64,000 nt of DNA, taken from Methylotenera mobilis 13 (GTDB lineage: Bacteria; Pseudomonadota; Gammaproteobacteria; Burkholderiales; Methylophilaceae). A program made the position numbers and the translations under genes. Below, in pieces: positions 46,926 through 59,321 of this stretch (the stretch's first letter is position 1; the number at the start of each line of letters is the position of its first letter). The notes below the pieces were generated by a model that saw only the letters and a program-made list of their open reading frames with translations, ran no database searches and was not told the DNA's origin. The DNA is taken from positions 2,371,093 to 2,435,092 of the forward strand of contig NZ_KB913035.1 of the NCBI RefSeq assembly GCF_000384255.1, written 5' to 3'.

Positions 46926-47942
46926 GTGACAAGACCATTACCACGTATTGCTGTAACTGCAGGCGAACCTGCTGGCATCGGTCCTGACCTGTGCGTTATG
47001 TTGGCACATCAACCGCTTGATGCGGAGTTAGTGGTGGTCGCTAACACAGAAATGCTACAGGCGCGCGCTAAATCACTTAATCTCACACTGAATACTGTGG
47101 CATATGATGCAAACATCAATCAAGCACACACAGGAAATGGATATCTAACTGTTTTAGATCAAGCAATCAATGCCCCTGTTGTCGCAGGCCAATTGAATAC
47201 TAGCAACAGTGATTACGTACTAGAAACCTTAAAAAAAGCAACTTTAGGCTGCATTAAAGGTGAGTTTAATGCCATGGTCACTGCACCTGTTCATAAAGGC
47301 ATTATTAACGATGCAGGTATCGCTTTCAGCGGCCATACTGAGTTCCTGGCAGAATTAACCAATACAGCACAAGTGGTGATGATGTTAGTCGCGGGCAACC
47401 AGTCAGACAGCATGCGCGTTGCGCTTGCCACCACGCATCTGGCGTTGAAAGATGTACCGCGGGCCATCACCAGAAAAAGCCTAGAAACGACTATTCGCAT
47501 TTTGCATTATGATTTGGTCAATAAATTTGGCATTCAGAACCCGCGTATTTTAGTGGCCGGGCTCAATCCTCATGCTGGAGAAGACGGCTATCTAGGCCGT
47601 GAAGAAATAGAAGTGATTAACCCAGTGCTAACCAACCTGCGCGAAGAAGGAATGAACCTGATTGGCGCATTGCCAGCTGACACATTATTTGCAAAACACC
47701 ATTTAAAAAATGCAGATGCCGTTTTAGCCATGTATCACGACCAAGGACTACCAGTGTTAAAACATGCAAGCTTTGGTGAGGGGGTTAACGTAACCTTAGG
47801 CTTACCGATTATTCGCACCTCAGTTGATCATGGCACAGCGTTAAACCTTGCTGGCACAGGCAATATTGAAATTGGCAGCTTGTTAGCAGCGATTCAATTA
47901 GCTATTCAACTTTCTAACAACAAGCCATTGCTTGGTTTGTAA
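46926..47942 (+). CDS. pdxA: 4-hydroxythreonine-4-phosphate dehydrogenase
   Basis: NAD-dependent step of the DXP-dependent pyridoxal phosphate pathway. In 338 residues: RIAVTAGEPAGIGPDL at the start, the metal-binding TAPVHKGIINDAG and FSGHTEFLAEL, GLNPHAGEDGYLG with the second His, and the third in AMYHDQGLPVLKH. The start is GTG at 46926, confirmed by the conserved N-terminal beginning TRPLPRIAVTAGEP. It sits 29 bases behind surA and 36 before rsmA. Confidence 0.97.
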   Translation: MTRPLPRIAVTAGEPAGIGPDLCVMLAHQPLDAELVVVANTEMLQARAKSLNLTLNTVAYDANINQAHTGNGYLTVLDQAINAPVVAGQLNTSNSDYVLETLKKATLGCIKGEFNAMVTAPVHKGIINDAGIAFSGHTEFLAELTNTAQVVMMLVAGNQSDSMRVALATTHLALKDVPRAITRKSLETTIRILHYDLVNKFGIQNPRILVAGLNPHAGEDGYLGREEIEVINPVLTNLREEGMNLIGALPADTLFAKHHLKNADAVLAMYHDQGLPVLKHASFGEGVNVTLGLPIIRTSVDHGTALNLAGTGNIEIGSLLAAIQLAIQLSNNKPLLGL

Positions 47943-47978
47943 ACTTCCACAAGCACTTATCTATTATCGACTGACGCT

Positions 47979-48752
47979 ATGAAACACATTGCAAAAAAAC
48001 GCTTCGGACAAAACTTTCTGACTGACCAAGGTGTTATTTCTAGTTTGGTTGAAGCCATCTCGCCAAAGAAAGATGACCTGATGGTAGAGATTGGCCCGGG
48101 CTTAGGCGCATTAACCAAACCGTTGATGCAACAATTAGAAATGCTACATGTGGTGGAAGTAGACCGTGACATCATAACCTGGATGGAAAAAGCATATGCG
48201 CATAACAAAATCACCATCCATAACTCAGATGCACTTAAGTTTGATTTTTCTAGCCTAGGTAACGCAATTAGAGTGGTGGGCAATCTGCCTTATAACATTT
48301 CCACCCCCATCTTGTTTCATCTACTCGACAATGTCGCCGTAATCATCGATATGCACTTTATGCTACAAAAAGAAGTCGTAGAACGTATGGTTGCCACACC
48401 CTCTACCGCAGCTTATGGAAGACTCAGCGTGATGTTGCAATATCGCTTGCAAATGGAGTATTTATTCACCGTACCGCCCGAGGCTTTTGACCCTGCCCCT
48501 AAGGTTGAGTCAGCATTTGTCCGCTGTGTACCTCATGCATCTTTACCATATACGGCAAAAGATGAAACTTTATTTGCGCAAATAGTCACGGCTGCATTTG
48601 GTCAACGCAGAAAAACATTGCGTAACACGCTCAAAGGCTTATTAGATGACGAAGGATTTACGGCTGTAGGTATAGATTCTCAACTTCGTGCAGAGAATTT
48701 AAGTGTCGCAGCGTTTGTGAATATCAGTAACTACTTAAGCCAGAAAATTTAA
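47979..48752 (+). CDS. rsmA: 16S rRNA (adenine1518-N6/adenine1519-N6)-dimethyltransferase
   Basis: KsgA, the SAM-dependent enzyme that dimethylates two adjacent adenines in the terminal helix of 16S rRNA. The 257 residues start with HIAKKRFGQNFLTDQ. The SAM motif is EIGPGLGALT, the acidic loop is VVEVDRDI, the catalytic motif is VGNLPYNISTPI, and the C-terminal domain has AFGQRRKTLRNTLKG. The length is normal. The gene is usually followed by apaG-apaH in gammaproteobacteria, but here by adk. Confidence 0.97.
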   Translation: MKHIAKKRFGQNFLTDQGVISSLVEAISPKKDDLMVEIGPGLGALTKPLMQQLEMLHVVEVDRDIITWMEKAYAHNKITIHNSDALKFDFSSLGNAIRVVGNLPYNISTPILFHLLDNVAVIIDMHFMLQKEVVERMVATPSTAAYGRLSVMLQYRLQMEYLFTVPPEAFDPAPKVESAFVRCVPHASLPYTAKDETLFAQIVTAAFGQRRKTLRNTLKGLLDDEGFTAVGIDSQLRAENLSVAAFVNISNYLSQKI

Positions 48753-48831
48753 GCGTTATATCATCAATTTCAACAGGAGATTGAGTCGATTAATCGTCTT
48801 AGCATCAATAATTTTAATTAACTAGTTTTAA

Positions 48832-49569
<738 letters not shown>

Positions 49570-49638
49570 AATCTAACTTAACAATCGTAATAAATGATTT
49601 TAAAATAGGTTAGTAAACTAGCGATAGGAGAGGTCTTT

Positions 49639-49959
49639 ATGCTCAAGAAAACATTTGATGATGAAATGCTCGAACGCATTATTGAGGCCTCTCTTATCTA
49701 CATGTGCGCATGCCCTGCACAAGTCGCAAAAGAACTGTTAGACATGCGACAACTTTATACTTATCAACAAAACTGCTTGAGTAACAATCCATTAAACACT
49801 AAGGTACATGAGCTAATTGCCGAGACAGTAAGCGACAATCATGAACGCATGGAGGCCACTTTAGATTCAATTCTCACACTTGAGAACTGGGATCGTGCAA
49901 CCTTGGAGATGCCAGAAGGTTTAAGAAGGTTAAGAGATAAATTAATAGAGGAGTCTTAG
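49639..49959 (+). CDS. Small conserved hypothetical protein with CxC motif
   Basis: A 106-residue acidic, mostly helical protein that I cannot assign. A strong ribosome-binding region (AGGAGAGG) precedes the ATG. The distinctive part is YMCACPAQVAKELLDMRQLYTYQQNCL, in which a Cys-x-Cys pair and a third Cys about 28 residues later could bind a metal or form a disulfide. The rest is amphipathic helices without a signal peptide. The IS256 copy lies just downstream, 36 bases after the stop, and leaves the gene intact. No function is claimed. Confidence 0.75.
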   Translation: MLKKTFDDEMLERIIEASLIYMCACPAQVAKELLDMRQLYTYQQNCLSNNPLNTKVHELIAETVSDNHERMEATLDSILTLENWDRATLEMPEGLRRLRDKLIEES

Positions 49960-49987
49960 CACTAACCCTGATATCTCCATGAAATCT

Positions 49988-49995
49988 AAAGATGA
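49988..49995. repeat. Left target-site duplication of the IS256 copy
   Basis: AAAGATGA at 49988-49995 is repeated exactly at 51326-51333, directly outside the two ends of the element. Eight bases is the length expected for IS256. Confidence 0.93.
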
Positions 49996-51325
49996 GAGGG
50001 TGTCCCGAATTTTGTGTAAACGTCGGTTGATTACTGCTGAGGCATCCTCTCTTCAAATTGAATAGTAAACCTATTTAAAGCAGGTTTCCAATCACGTAGT
50101 GGCATCGTCCATTTCTTGCTGATGTTTTGCAGCGCCAAGTAGAACAATTTCATCACAGCTTCATCATTTGGAAATGAACCACGGCTCTTCGTCACTTTAC
50201 GTAAACTCATATTCACCGATTCAATCGCATTGGTGGTGTAGATGATTTTGCGTATTTCTGGTGGGTAATCAAAGAACGGTATGATACGCGCCCAGTTGCT
50301 GCGCCAGGATTGTGCAATCGGTGGGTAGGCATCATCCCATCTTACTTCAAACTCAGACAGATATTGTTCTGCTTCATCAATCGTTGACGCGGTATAAACG
50401 CGCTTTAAATCAGCAGCCACAAGCTTACGCTTCTGCCAGCCCACGTAATTCAAGCTGTTACGCACCATATGCACAATACACAATTGAACCGTTGCCTTGG
50501 GATAGACAGTTTCGATCGCCTCAGGAAAGCCCTTTAGACCATCCACACAGGCAATGAAAATGTCCTGTACCCCTCGATTCTTGAGTTCAGTCACAACACT
50601 TAGCCAGAACTTGGCACCTTCGGTCTGGGCGATCCACAACCCCAATACTTCTTTCTCTCCCTGAATGTTGATGCCGATGGCAAGATAGACTGCCTTAGAC
50701 CTGACCGCACCGGTATCTCGTACTTTGGCATGGATGCAATCCAGATACACCACTGGGTAAATAGCATCCAATGGGCGAGACTGCCATTGCTTCACATCTT
50801 CAACCACAGCATCAGTGACCGATGAAATGAGCGTAGGTGACACTTCAGTGCCATACATTTCAGCCAAGTGGCCTTGAATCTCACGCACCGTCATGCCACG
50901 CGAGTACAGGGAGATGATCTTGTCATCAAAGCCTGTCCAGCGTGTTTGATGTTTAGGAATCAGTTGCGGTTCAAAACTGGCATCACGATCACGGGGAATC
51001 TCAATAGGCAATTCACCGAATTCACCCTTGAGCGTCTTACGGCTTTTACCGTTACGGGCATTGCCAGTGCCATTCATTACTGCTTCGTGTTTGTCATGGC
51101 CAAGGTGTTCAGCCATCTCAGCTTGCAGCGCACGTTCAACCAGTGCTTTGGTGAGTTGCTTGAGAAGACCATTCTCACCAATCAGGTCTTCTGGTTTTTT
51201 ATAGTTAGCTAATAAGCTATCAATTAGATCATTGGGTAATACTTTTGGTATCGTCATTTTTATTCCATTCCTGAAAATAGCAGTTTCCTGCAAAATGACG
51301 TTTACACAAAATTATTTACACCCCC
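49996..51325 (-). mobile_element. IS256-family insertion sequence, complete
   Basis: A 1330-bp element with imperfect 29-bp terminal inverted repeats (49996-50024 and 51297-51325; 24 of 29 positions match, the inner 17 identical). It contains a single intact transposase gene on the minus strand and is flanked by an 8-bp direct duplication. The transposase reads towards the small hypothetical gene. The copy looks complete and recent. Confidence 0.95.
50031..51257 (-). CDS. IS256-family transposase
   Basis: A DDE transposase of the mutator type, about 408 residues. Catalytic residues are readable as Asp in YLDCIHAK, Asp in ACVDGLKGF and Glu in TNAIESVNMSLRK, with the family C-x2-H in QLCIVHMVRNS between them. 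The N-terminal part (LLKQLTKALVERALQAEMAEHLG) is typical. I start at the ATG at 51257 (MTIPKVLPNDL), which has AGGAATGGA upstream. An in-frame ATG at 51293 adds 12 residues inside the terminal repeat region. The frame is intact. Confidence 0.94.
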   Translation of the reverse strand: MTIPKVLPNDLIDSLLANYKKPEDLIGENGLLKQLTKALVERALQAEMAEHLGHDKHEAVMNGTGNARNGKSRKTLKGEFGELPIEIPRDRDASFEPQLIPKHQTRWTGFDDKIISLYSRGMTVREIQGHLAEMYGTEVSPTLISSVTDAVVEDVKQWQSRPLDAIYPVVYLDCIHAKVRDTGAVRSKAVYLAIGINIQGEKEVLGLWIAQTEGAKFWLSVVTELKNRGVQDIFIACVDGLKGFPEAIETVYPKATVQLCIVHMVRNSLNYVGWQKRKLVAADLKRVYTASTIDEAEQYLSEFEVRWDDAYPPIAQSWRSNWARIIPFFDYPPEIRKIIYTTNAIESVNMSLRKVTKSRGSFPNDEAVMKLFYLALQNISKKWTMPLRDWKPALNRFTIQFEERMPQQ

Positions 51326-51333
51326 AAAGATGA
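51326..51333. repeat. Right target-site duplication of the IS256 copy
   Basis: AAAGATGA, identical to 49988-49995. Removing the element and one copy restores an uninterrupted intergenic sequence between the small hypothetical gene and leuS. Confidence 0.93.
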
Positions 51334-51466
51334 AAACTTATTTAAATCTTTAGACTAGCCTTCATATTACTTTCCTAAGTAATTAGTTCACAACACCAAA
51401 GTTGACTAATTTACTGACAAACCTACATCCATCAATACTCTCTCTCAATGATGTGTGTTTTGACTC

Positions 51467-51496
51467 TTCGCTTATTCATACCCTACAAGGTATAAT
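51467..51496 (+). promoter_or_regulatory. Possible promoter of leuS
   Basis: A perfect TATAAT at 51491-51496 lies 35 bases before the leuS ATG, but the -35 region (TTCGCT, 18 bases upstream) is poor. Confidence 0.3.
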
Positions 51497-51522
51497 TCGA
51501 TAATCTAAAAATTAACTCTTAA

Positions 51523-53973
<2,451 letters not shown>

Positions 53974-53976
53974 ACC

Positions 53977-54483
53977 ATGCAATACCTGAACTTAACATTT
54001 ACACGTCATTTAAGTTGGGTTATTTTAGCCACCATGCTGATTTCAGCATGTGGCTTTCAATTGCGTGGCACTGCACCGTTATCATTCACAAAACTGCACC
54101 TTCAAGGCGCCGAACTGAGTATTAAAAAGGATTTAAAACGTGCACTTGAAGTAAATGGAGTCAAGGTCGTTGATCAAACTGAAGAGGCAGAGATGCTACT
54201 CGAACTCGTGAATGAAACAAGTGAAAAGCGCATTCTGTCTTTGAGTGGTGGCGGGTTGGTGCGTGAATTCGAGTTGTATTACTCCGTTAACTTTAGGACA
54301 CGTGCGCAGAACAACCCGTTATGGGGAAGAACACAAACCATACAAATTCGCCGAGATTTCTCTTACAACGATAACGCGTTGCTAGGTAAAGCTGAAGAAG
54401 AAGCTGGACTGAATCAAGATATGCGTAAAGAGTCTGTTCGAGCTATATTACGTAGACTATCTGCTACCAATCCAGAGCAATAA
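53977..54483 (+). CDS. lptE: LPS-assembly lipoprotein LptE (RlpB)
   Basis: Outer-membrane lipoprotein that plugs the LptD barrel and binds lipopolysaccharide. A 168-residue precursor has a lipoprotein signal with lipobox ISAC (Cys at about 26) followed by GFQLRGTAPLSF, the standard LptE start. The short mixed alpha/beta domain shows the SLSGGGLVREFELYYSVNF segment and ends with a helix of the LRRLSA type. It is 3 bases from leuS and 9 from holA, the usual order. Confidence 0.94.
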   Translation: MQYLNLTFTRHLSWVILATMLISACGFQLRGTAPLSFTKLHLQGAELSIKKDLKRALEVNGVKVVDQTEEAEMLLELVNETSEKRILSLSGGGLVREFELYYSVNFRTRAQNNPLWGRTQTIQIRRDFSYNDNALLGKAEEEAGLNQDMRKESVRAILRRLSATNPEQ

Positions 54484-54492
54484 GCATTCATA

Positions 54493-55506
54493 ATGCGCCT
54501 AACTCAAGCCCAACTGGAGCCTCACTTAAAACAAGGCTTACAGCCAATTTACGTACTAGTTGGTGATGAGCCTTTAGCACAAAGAGAGTGTTTGGACGCT
54601 ATTCGTGTTGCGGCAACAACACAGGGATTTGATGAGAGGACCAGCCTAATCGTTGAACGTAGCTTTAACTGGCAGCAGATTCAGAACTTTGGGCAGTCAA
54701 TTTCACTTTTTTCAAGTCGTCGATTATTAGAGTTAAATATCCCCAATGGGAAGCCAGGAGTTGAAGGTGCTAAAGCGTTGCAGGCATTAGCAACCAAAAC
54801 ACTGCCTGATACCTCAGTCATTATCATTCTCCCTACGTTAGAGCGAGATGCAAAAAACAGCGCATGGTTTTCAGCATTGGAATCACATACGCAAGTGATT
54901 ACACTCAGCGAGGTCGACGCTACCAACTTACCAAAATGGATTGCTAACCGTCTTGCACAACAAGGCCAGCATACTAGTATTCAAACATTAGAGTTTCTTG
55001 CACACCAGGTTGAAGGTAATCTACTCGCAGCTAATCAGGAAGTACAAAAACTAAGCCTGCTCTATCCCCAAGGTGAACTGTCAGATGAAGTCGTACGCGA
55101 AGCGGTACTTAACGTATCTCGTTATGACCCATTTCAACTGGGTGAAGCTGTACTCGCTGGTGATGCAGAGCGCACTGTCAGGATTTTGCAAGGGCTACAA
55201 GATGAAGGTGAAACTGCCGTTGCAGTGATGAATCCGCTTATGTGGGTGTTACGTCCATTAGTACGCATCAAACAAGCCGAAATGCGTGGCGCTAATCTTA
55301 CTGCTGCGATGACTAATGCGCGCATTTATGGTGACAAACAAGCACTAGTAAAACGTGCGCTAACGCGCTTAAGTCTGCGTCAGTTAGATGCTGCACTACA
55401 AAAATTAGTGGACATTGATAAAATGGCTAAAGGCGTAATGCTGGGTGATGCGTGGCTAGAAATATCTAGGTTATGCTTCGGCTTGGCAAAAGTACGTAGC
55501 CGCTAG
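54493..55506 (+). CDS. holA: DNA polymerase III delta subunit HolA
   Basis: Clamp-loader subunit that opens the beta sliding clamp. The 337 residues have the N-terminal AAA-like domain without a Walker A loop (PIYVLVGDEPLAQRECLDAI; clamp-binding SLFSSRRLLELN at about 70-85), the hinge (EFLAHQVEGNLLAANQEVQKL) and the C-terminal collar domain. The length and architecture are those of E. coli HolA. It follows lptE directly. Confidence 0.95.
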   Translation: MRLTQAQLEPHLKQGLQPIYVLVGDEPLAQRECLDAIRVAATTQGFDERTSLIVERSFNWQQIQNFGQSISLFSSRRLLELNIPNGKPGVEGAKALQALATKTLPDTSVIIILPTLERDAKNSAWFSALESHTQVITLSEVDATNLPKWIANRLAQQGQHTSIQTLEFLAHQVEGNLLAANQEVQKLSLLYPQGELSDEVVREAVLNVSRYDPFQLGEAVLAGDAERTVRILQGLQDEGETAVAVMNPLMWVLRPLVRIKQAEMRGANLTAAMTNARIYGDKQALVKRALTRLSLRQLDAALQKLVDIDKMAKGVMLGDAWLEISRLCFGLAKVRSR

Positions 55507-55618
55507 CTTAGCAAACACCCATTCATCTGACGCATATCATTTAACAATTATCAACTACACCTCATTTCCGTACCGCAAAAATGTTTTTTATTAGCCACAA
55601 TAAAAAGTATAATTAATC

Positions 55619-56875
55619 ATGAACATACAACAATACATGCAAAATGTTGGTGTAGAAGCACGCAAAGCCTCTCGCTTAATGGCAAGTGCCGACACTAACC
55701 AAAAAAATATCGCACTCAACGCAATTGCCGCTGCGATATTACGTGAAAAAGACACATTGCTCGCTGCAAACAAACTGGACTTAGATGCAGCGAAAGCTAA
55801 TGGCTTAGAGCCTGCAATGTTAGATAGACTCACTATTACTGAAAAATCCATCAACGGGATGGCCGAAGGCTTGACGCAAATTGCAAGTTTAGCAGACCCG
55901 ATTGGGGAAATGAGTAATTTTAAATATCGTCCAAGTGGTATTCAAATTGGTCAAATGCGCGTCCCATTAGGGGTGATCGGCATTATTTATGAGGCACGCC
56001 CTAACGTGACTGTTGATGCTGCTGGTCTATGCATCAAATCAGGTAATGCAGCCATTCTCCGTGGCGGCAGTGAAGCGATTCATTGCAATCAAGCATTGGC
56101 AAAGTTGGTGCATGAGGGCCTAGCGGCGGCAGGCTTGCCGACCACTGCAGTACAGATTGTGGAGACCACAGACCGTGCAGCGGTGGGTGAGTTAATTACC
56201 ATGAAACAGTACGTGGATGTCATTGTGCCACGTGGTGGCAAAAGTTTGATTGAGCGTATCTCCAATGATGCACGTATTCCTGTGATTAAACATTTAGATG
56301 GCAATTGCCATGTATACGTTGATGACGATGCTGACTTTGATAAAGCATTGCGCATTCTCGAAAACAGTAAAACACAGCGTCTTGGCACTTGCAACACCAC
56401 AGAATCATTGTTAATTGCTCGTTCAGTTGCAAAAGAAATGTTGCCAAAGCTAGCATCGATGTTGATATCACATGGGATTGAAATTCGTGGCTGTCCAGAA
56501 ACATGTGCACTAGTCAGTGAAGCGAAGCCTGCTACGGAGCAAGATTACTATACCGAATATTTGGCAGCGATCATCTCATGCAAAGTGGTAGAGGGTTTAG
56601 ATGAAGCGATTGCCCATATTAATCAACACTCTTCACAGCATACAGAAGCGATCGTCACTGAGAACTACACGAAAGCTCGTAGATTTTTACGGGAAGTGGA
56701 CTCAAGCAGCGTGATGGTGAATGCTTCTACCCGTTTTGCCGATGGTTTTGAGTACGGTTTCGGCGCTGAGATTGGCATTTCAACAGATAAGCTGCATGCA
56801 CGAGGTCCAGTTGGCTTGGAAGGCCTTACATCACTTAAATACATTGTGTTGGGTGATGGACACGTCCGCGCTTAG
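55619..56875 (+). CDS. proA: Gamma-glutamyl phosphate reductase
   Basis: NADPH-dependent second step of proline synthesis, forming glutamate semialdehyde. The 418-residue aldehyde-dehydrogenase-like enzyme has [49 protein letters not shown], the catalytic Cys in [13 protein letters not shown] and the late [23 protein letters not shown]. proC, the next enzyme of the pathway, is at the far left of this window. It is not co-transcribed. proA sits between holA and nadD, as in several betaproteobacteria. Confidence 0.97.
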   Translation: MNIQQYMQNVGVEARKASRLMASADTNQKNIALNAIAAAILREKDTLLAANKLDLDAAKANGLEPAMLDRLTITEKSINGMAEGLTQIASLADPIGEMSNFKYRPSGIQIGQMRVPLGVIGIIYEARPNVTVDAAGLCIKSGNAAILRGGSEAIHCNQALAKLVHEGLAAAGLPTTAVQIVETTDRAAVGELITMKQYVDVIVPRGGKSLIERISNDARIPVIKHLDGNCHVYVDDDADFDKALRILENSKTQRLGTCNTTESLLIARSVAKEMLPKLASMLISHGIEIRGCPETCALVSEAKPATEQDYYTEYLAAIISCKVVEGLDEAIAHINQHSSQHTEAIVTENYTKARRFLREVDSSSVMVNASTRFADGFEYGFGAEIGISTDKLHARGPVGLEGLTSLKYIVLGDGHVRA

Positions 56876-56968
56876 TACTCTAGAAATCATAGGGTGGGTT
56901 GTCACAGCGAGCCATCCTGATTTCACCTAGCATTTCACTTATGATTTAAAACCATCGATTTAATTCAA

Positions 56969-57619
56969 ATGAAAACCATTGGTATTTTTGGCGGCACGTT
57001 CAACCCTATTCATTATGGGCACTTACGCATGGCGCAAGAGCTTGCAGTGGGTTTGAATATCGATTCAATACGCTTTATCCCTTCTGCAAACCCACCACAT
57101 AAAAGCACACACAATATTAGCGCATCGCATCGCGCTGCGATGGTGGATTTGGCAATTGCCAACAACCCATTATTCCACTTAGATGATCAAGAGCTAAAAA
57201 GAACTGGTCACTCATACACCATCGACACACTGCAAAACTTACGTGATGAGTTGGGGCATGAAGTGAGCATTATATTATTGATGGGGAGCGACGCTTTTAC
57301 ACAATTTGACACTTGGCATCGCTGGCAAGAAATCATCATGCTATGCCATATTGCAATGGTGCAACGCCCTCAAGCGAGCAAAATAGAACCTAGCCGTAAA
57401 CTATCGCCAGTCCTAGAAAATTTTCTGCACAACCATTACACAGAAACAACTGATGATTTGTACACTAGCCCTGCAGGTCATATCACGATGCGACAAATTA
57501 CAGCGCTAGATATTTCATCAACTGCTATTCGTGATGCATTTCAGCACAGCAAGTCTGCACGCTACTTAATGCCAGATAGCGTGATTGATTACATTCAAAC
57601 ACATCAACTTTACAAATAA
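56969..57619 (+). CDS. nadD: Nicotinate-nucleotide adenylyltransferase
   Basis: Adenylates nicotinate mononucleotide in NAD synthesis. The 216 residues show IGIFGGTFNPIHYGHLRMA with the H-x-G-H nucleotidyltransferase motif, FIPSANPPHK, LMGSDAFTQF and the C-terminal ISSTAIRD. The gene is followed by an M48 peptidase. In many betaproteobacteria rsfS and rlmH come next, but here they are absent from this position. Confidence 0.96.
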   Translation: MKTIGIFGGTFNPIHYGHLRMAQELAVGLNIDSIRFIPSANPPHKSTHNISASHRAAMVDLAIANNPLFHLDDQELKRTGHSYTIDTLQNLRDELGHEVSIILLMGSDAFTQFDTWHRWQEIIMLCHIAMVQRPQASKIEPSRKLSPVLENFLHNHYTETTDDLYTSPAGHITMRQITALDISSTAIRDAFQHSKSARYLMPDSVIDYIQTHQLYK

Positions 57620-57698
57620 CCAACTATTCAATGCATGATTATCAGCATAAAATACCTAATGCGTTGTCATACGCCCAACTGATAGCGAGCTTAATACG

Positions 57699-59270
57699 AT
57701 GAAATACCATCTACAGAATATTGATCGAAAACTACCGCTTACTATTATGTTAGCGCTATCACTTATCGTCAGTGCATGCGGCATTAACCCTGTGACAAAA
57801 AAACGTGAATTTCAGTTTGTCTCCGAGGCACAGGAAATCTCGATTGGCACACAAAATTATTCGCCTACCCGCCAATCTCAGGGTGGTGATTATGTACTTG
57901 ACCCAGAACTTACGGCATACATACAAAGTGTTGGTAATAAATTAGCGGCTGTGTCCGATCGTAAACTCCCTTATGAGTTTAATCTGCTAAATGATTCAGT
58001 ACCCAATGCATGGGCAATGCCTGGCGGAAAAATTGCATTTAACCGCGGCCTTCTCTATGAGCTTAACAGTGAGGCAGAGTTAGCCGCCGTAATGGGCCAT
58101 GAGCTAGTACATGCGGCCGCCCGACATGGCGCACAAGGTATGGAGCGTGGCGTATTATTACAAGGCGCGATGATTGCCGTTGGCATTGGCGCACAGAACA
58201 CAGACTATGCGAACCTGATTGTGGGCGGTGCACAAACTGGTGCGCAATTGGTGAATAGCAAATATGGTCGTGATGCCGAAAGCGAATCAGATTTATACGG
58301 CATGCAATATATGAAAAAAGCAGGTTACGACCCATCTGCCGCCGTCACATTACAAGAGACATTTGTGCGATTAAGCGCTGACAGAAAAAGCAATTTCATC
58401 GAAGGTCTGTTTGCAAGCCACCCACCTTCACAAGCCCGTGTAGATGCAAATAAAGAAACGCTTAAACAAGTTGGCGCTGGTGGCGAGTGGGGTAAAGAAA
58501 TTTATGCCAAGAAAACAGCTAAATTAAGAGCAACCCAAGGTGCTTACAAAGCTTATGACGATGCAGTCAAAGCCCTTAGTGAGAAGAATATCGATAAAGC
58601 AAAATCACTGATTAACCAAGCAATCGCAGGTGAGCCACGCGAGGCGCGTTTTCAGGAGCTGTTAGGTGACATTGCACTCACAGAAAAGAAACCACAAGAG
58701 GCATTAAAGCTGTATGCAAAAGCCATCAAGATGCAGCCCGATTACTTCAAACCACACATCCAAAGTGGTATCGCCTTATTCAATATGGGTAAAAAGACAG
58801 AGGCAGAGCCGTTTCTAAAACGCGCCAATGAGTTATTGCCAACGGCACCAGGGCACGCATTATTAGGCCAAATTGCGGAAGGCAAAGGCCAAACTGATGT
58901 TGCGTTGCAGCACTATCAAGTAGCTGCCAGTTCTAACTCAGATATCGGTAAAGATGCCATCGCCAGAGCAGTGAGATTAGATTTGCCACGCAACCCAGCC
59001 AAATACATTAAATCAGGCATACAAAGTGATAATTTAGGCAATTTATTTGCAGTCGTTCAAAATGATACGCCAGTAGCGCTGAGCCGAGTACAAGTGCGCG
59101 TCATTCAATATAACGAAAATGGACGCGCGATTGGGCAGAGTCAGCCACTATTTATTCATGGGGTTGCCCCAGGAAAACGCAATCAAGTTGCTATTGGGGA
59201 AAGAATTAGTGACCCCAAAGCCATCAATTTCTACAAAGCCATCGTTGAGAGTGCCAGCATCACAGAGTAA
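57699..59270 (+). CDS. M48-family metallopeptidase lipoprotein with TPR region, BepA/LoiP-like
   Basis: Envelope protease with a chaperone-like tail, 523 residues. A lipobox VSAC (Cys about 27) marks it as a lipoprotein. The zincin site is HELVH (134-138), with a downstream Glu in ESESDLYGM (about 196). VPNAWAMPGGKIAFNRGLL is the conserved upstream strand. From about 285 to 420 there are TPR-type helical repeats (ALSEKNIDKAKSLINQAI, ALKLYAKAIKMQPDYF and more). The C-terminal 90 residues are beta-rich. This is the layout of BepA, which clears misassembled LptD in E. coli. Here lptD, lptE and surA are all in the same window. Confidence 0.9.
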   Translation: MKYHLQNIDRKLPLTIMLALSLIVSACGINPVTKKREFQFVSEAQEISIGTQNYSPTRQSQGGDYVLDPELTAYIQSVGNKLAAVSDRKLPYEFNLLNDSVPNAWAMPGGKIAFNRGLLYELNSEAELAAVMGHELVHAAARHGAQGMERGVLLQGAMIAVGIGAQNTDYANLIVGGAQTGAQLVNSKYGRDAESESDLYGMQYMKKAGYDPSAAVTLQETFVRLSADRKSNFIEGLFASHPPSQARVDANKETLKQVGAGGEWGKEIYAKKTAKLRATQGAYKAYDDAVKALSEKNIDKAKSLINQAIAGEPREARFQELLGDIALTEKKPQEALKLYAKAIKMQPDYFKPHIQSGIALFNMGKKTEAEPFLKRANELLPTAPGHALLGQIAEGKGQTDVALQHYQVAASSNSDIGKDAIARAVRLDLPRNPAKYIKSGIQSDNLGNLFAVVQNDTPVALSRVQVRVIQYNENGRAIGQSQPLFIHGVAPGKRNQVAIGERISDPKAINFYKAIVESASITE

Positions 59271-59291
59271 TTTTTTCCTAGGGTAACTTTC

Positions 59292-59316
59292 TGAGAAAAG
59301 ACTATTTGAGAAAAGA
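59292..59316. repeat. Short direct repeat between convergent genes
   Basis: TGAGAAAAGA occurs at 59292-59301 and 59307-59316 with a 15-base period, in the 51-base gap between the M48 gene and bioD. No terminator hairpin is apparent. Confidence 0.5.
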
Positions 59317-59321
59317 TGATT

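Noticed and set aside
50312-51212. Plus-strand open frames within the IS256 copy
   Set aside because: They are antisense to the transposase and have no independent support, so they are not passenger genes.
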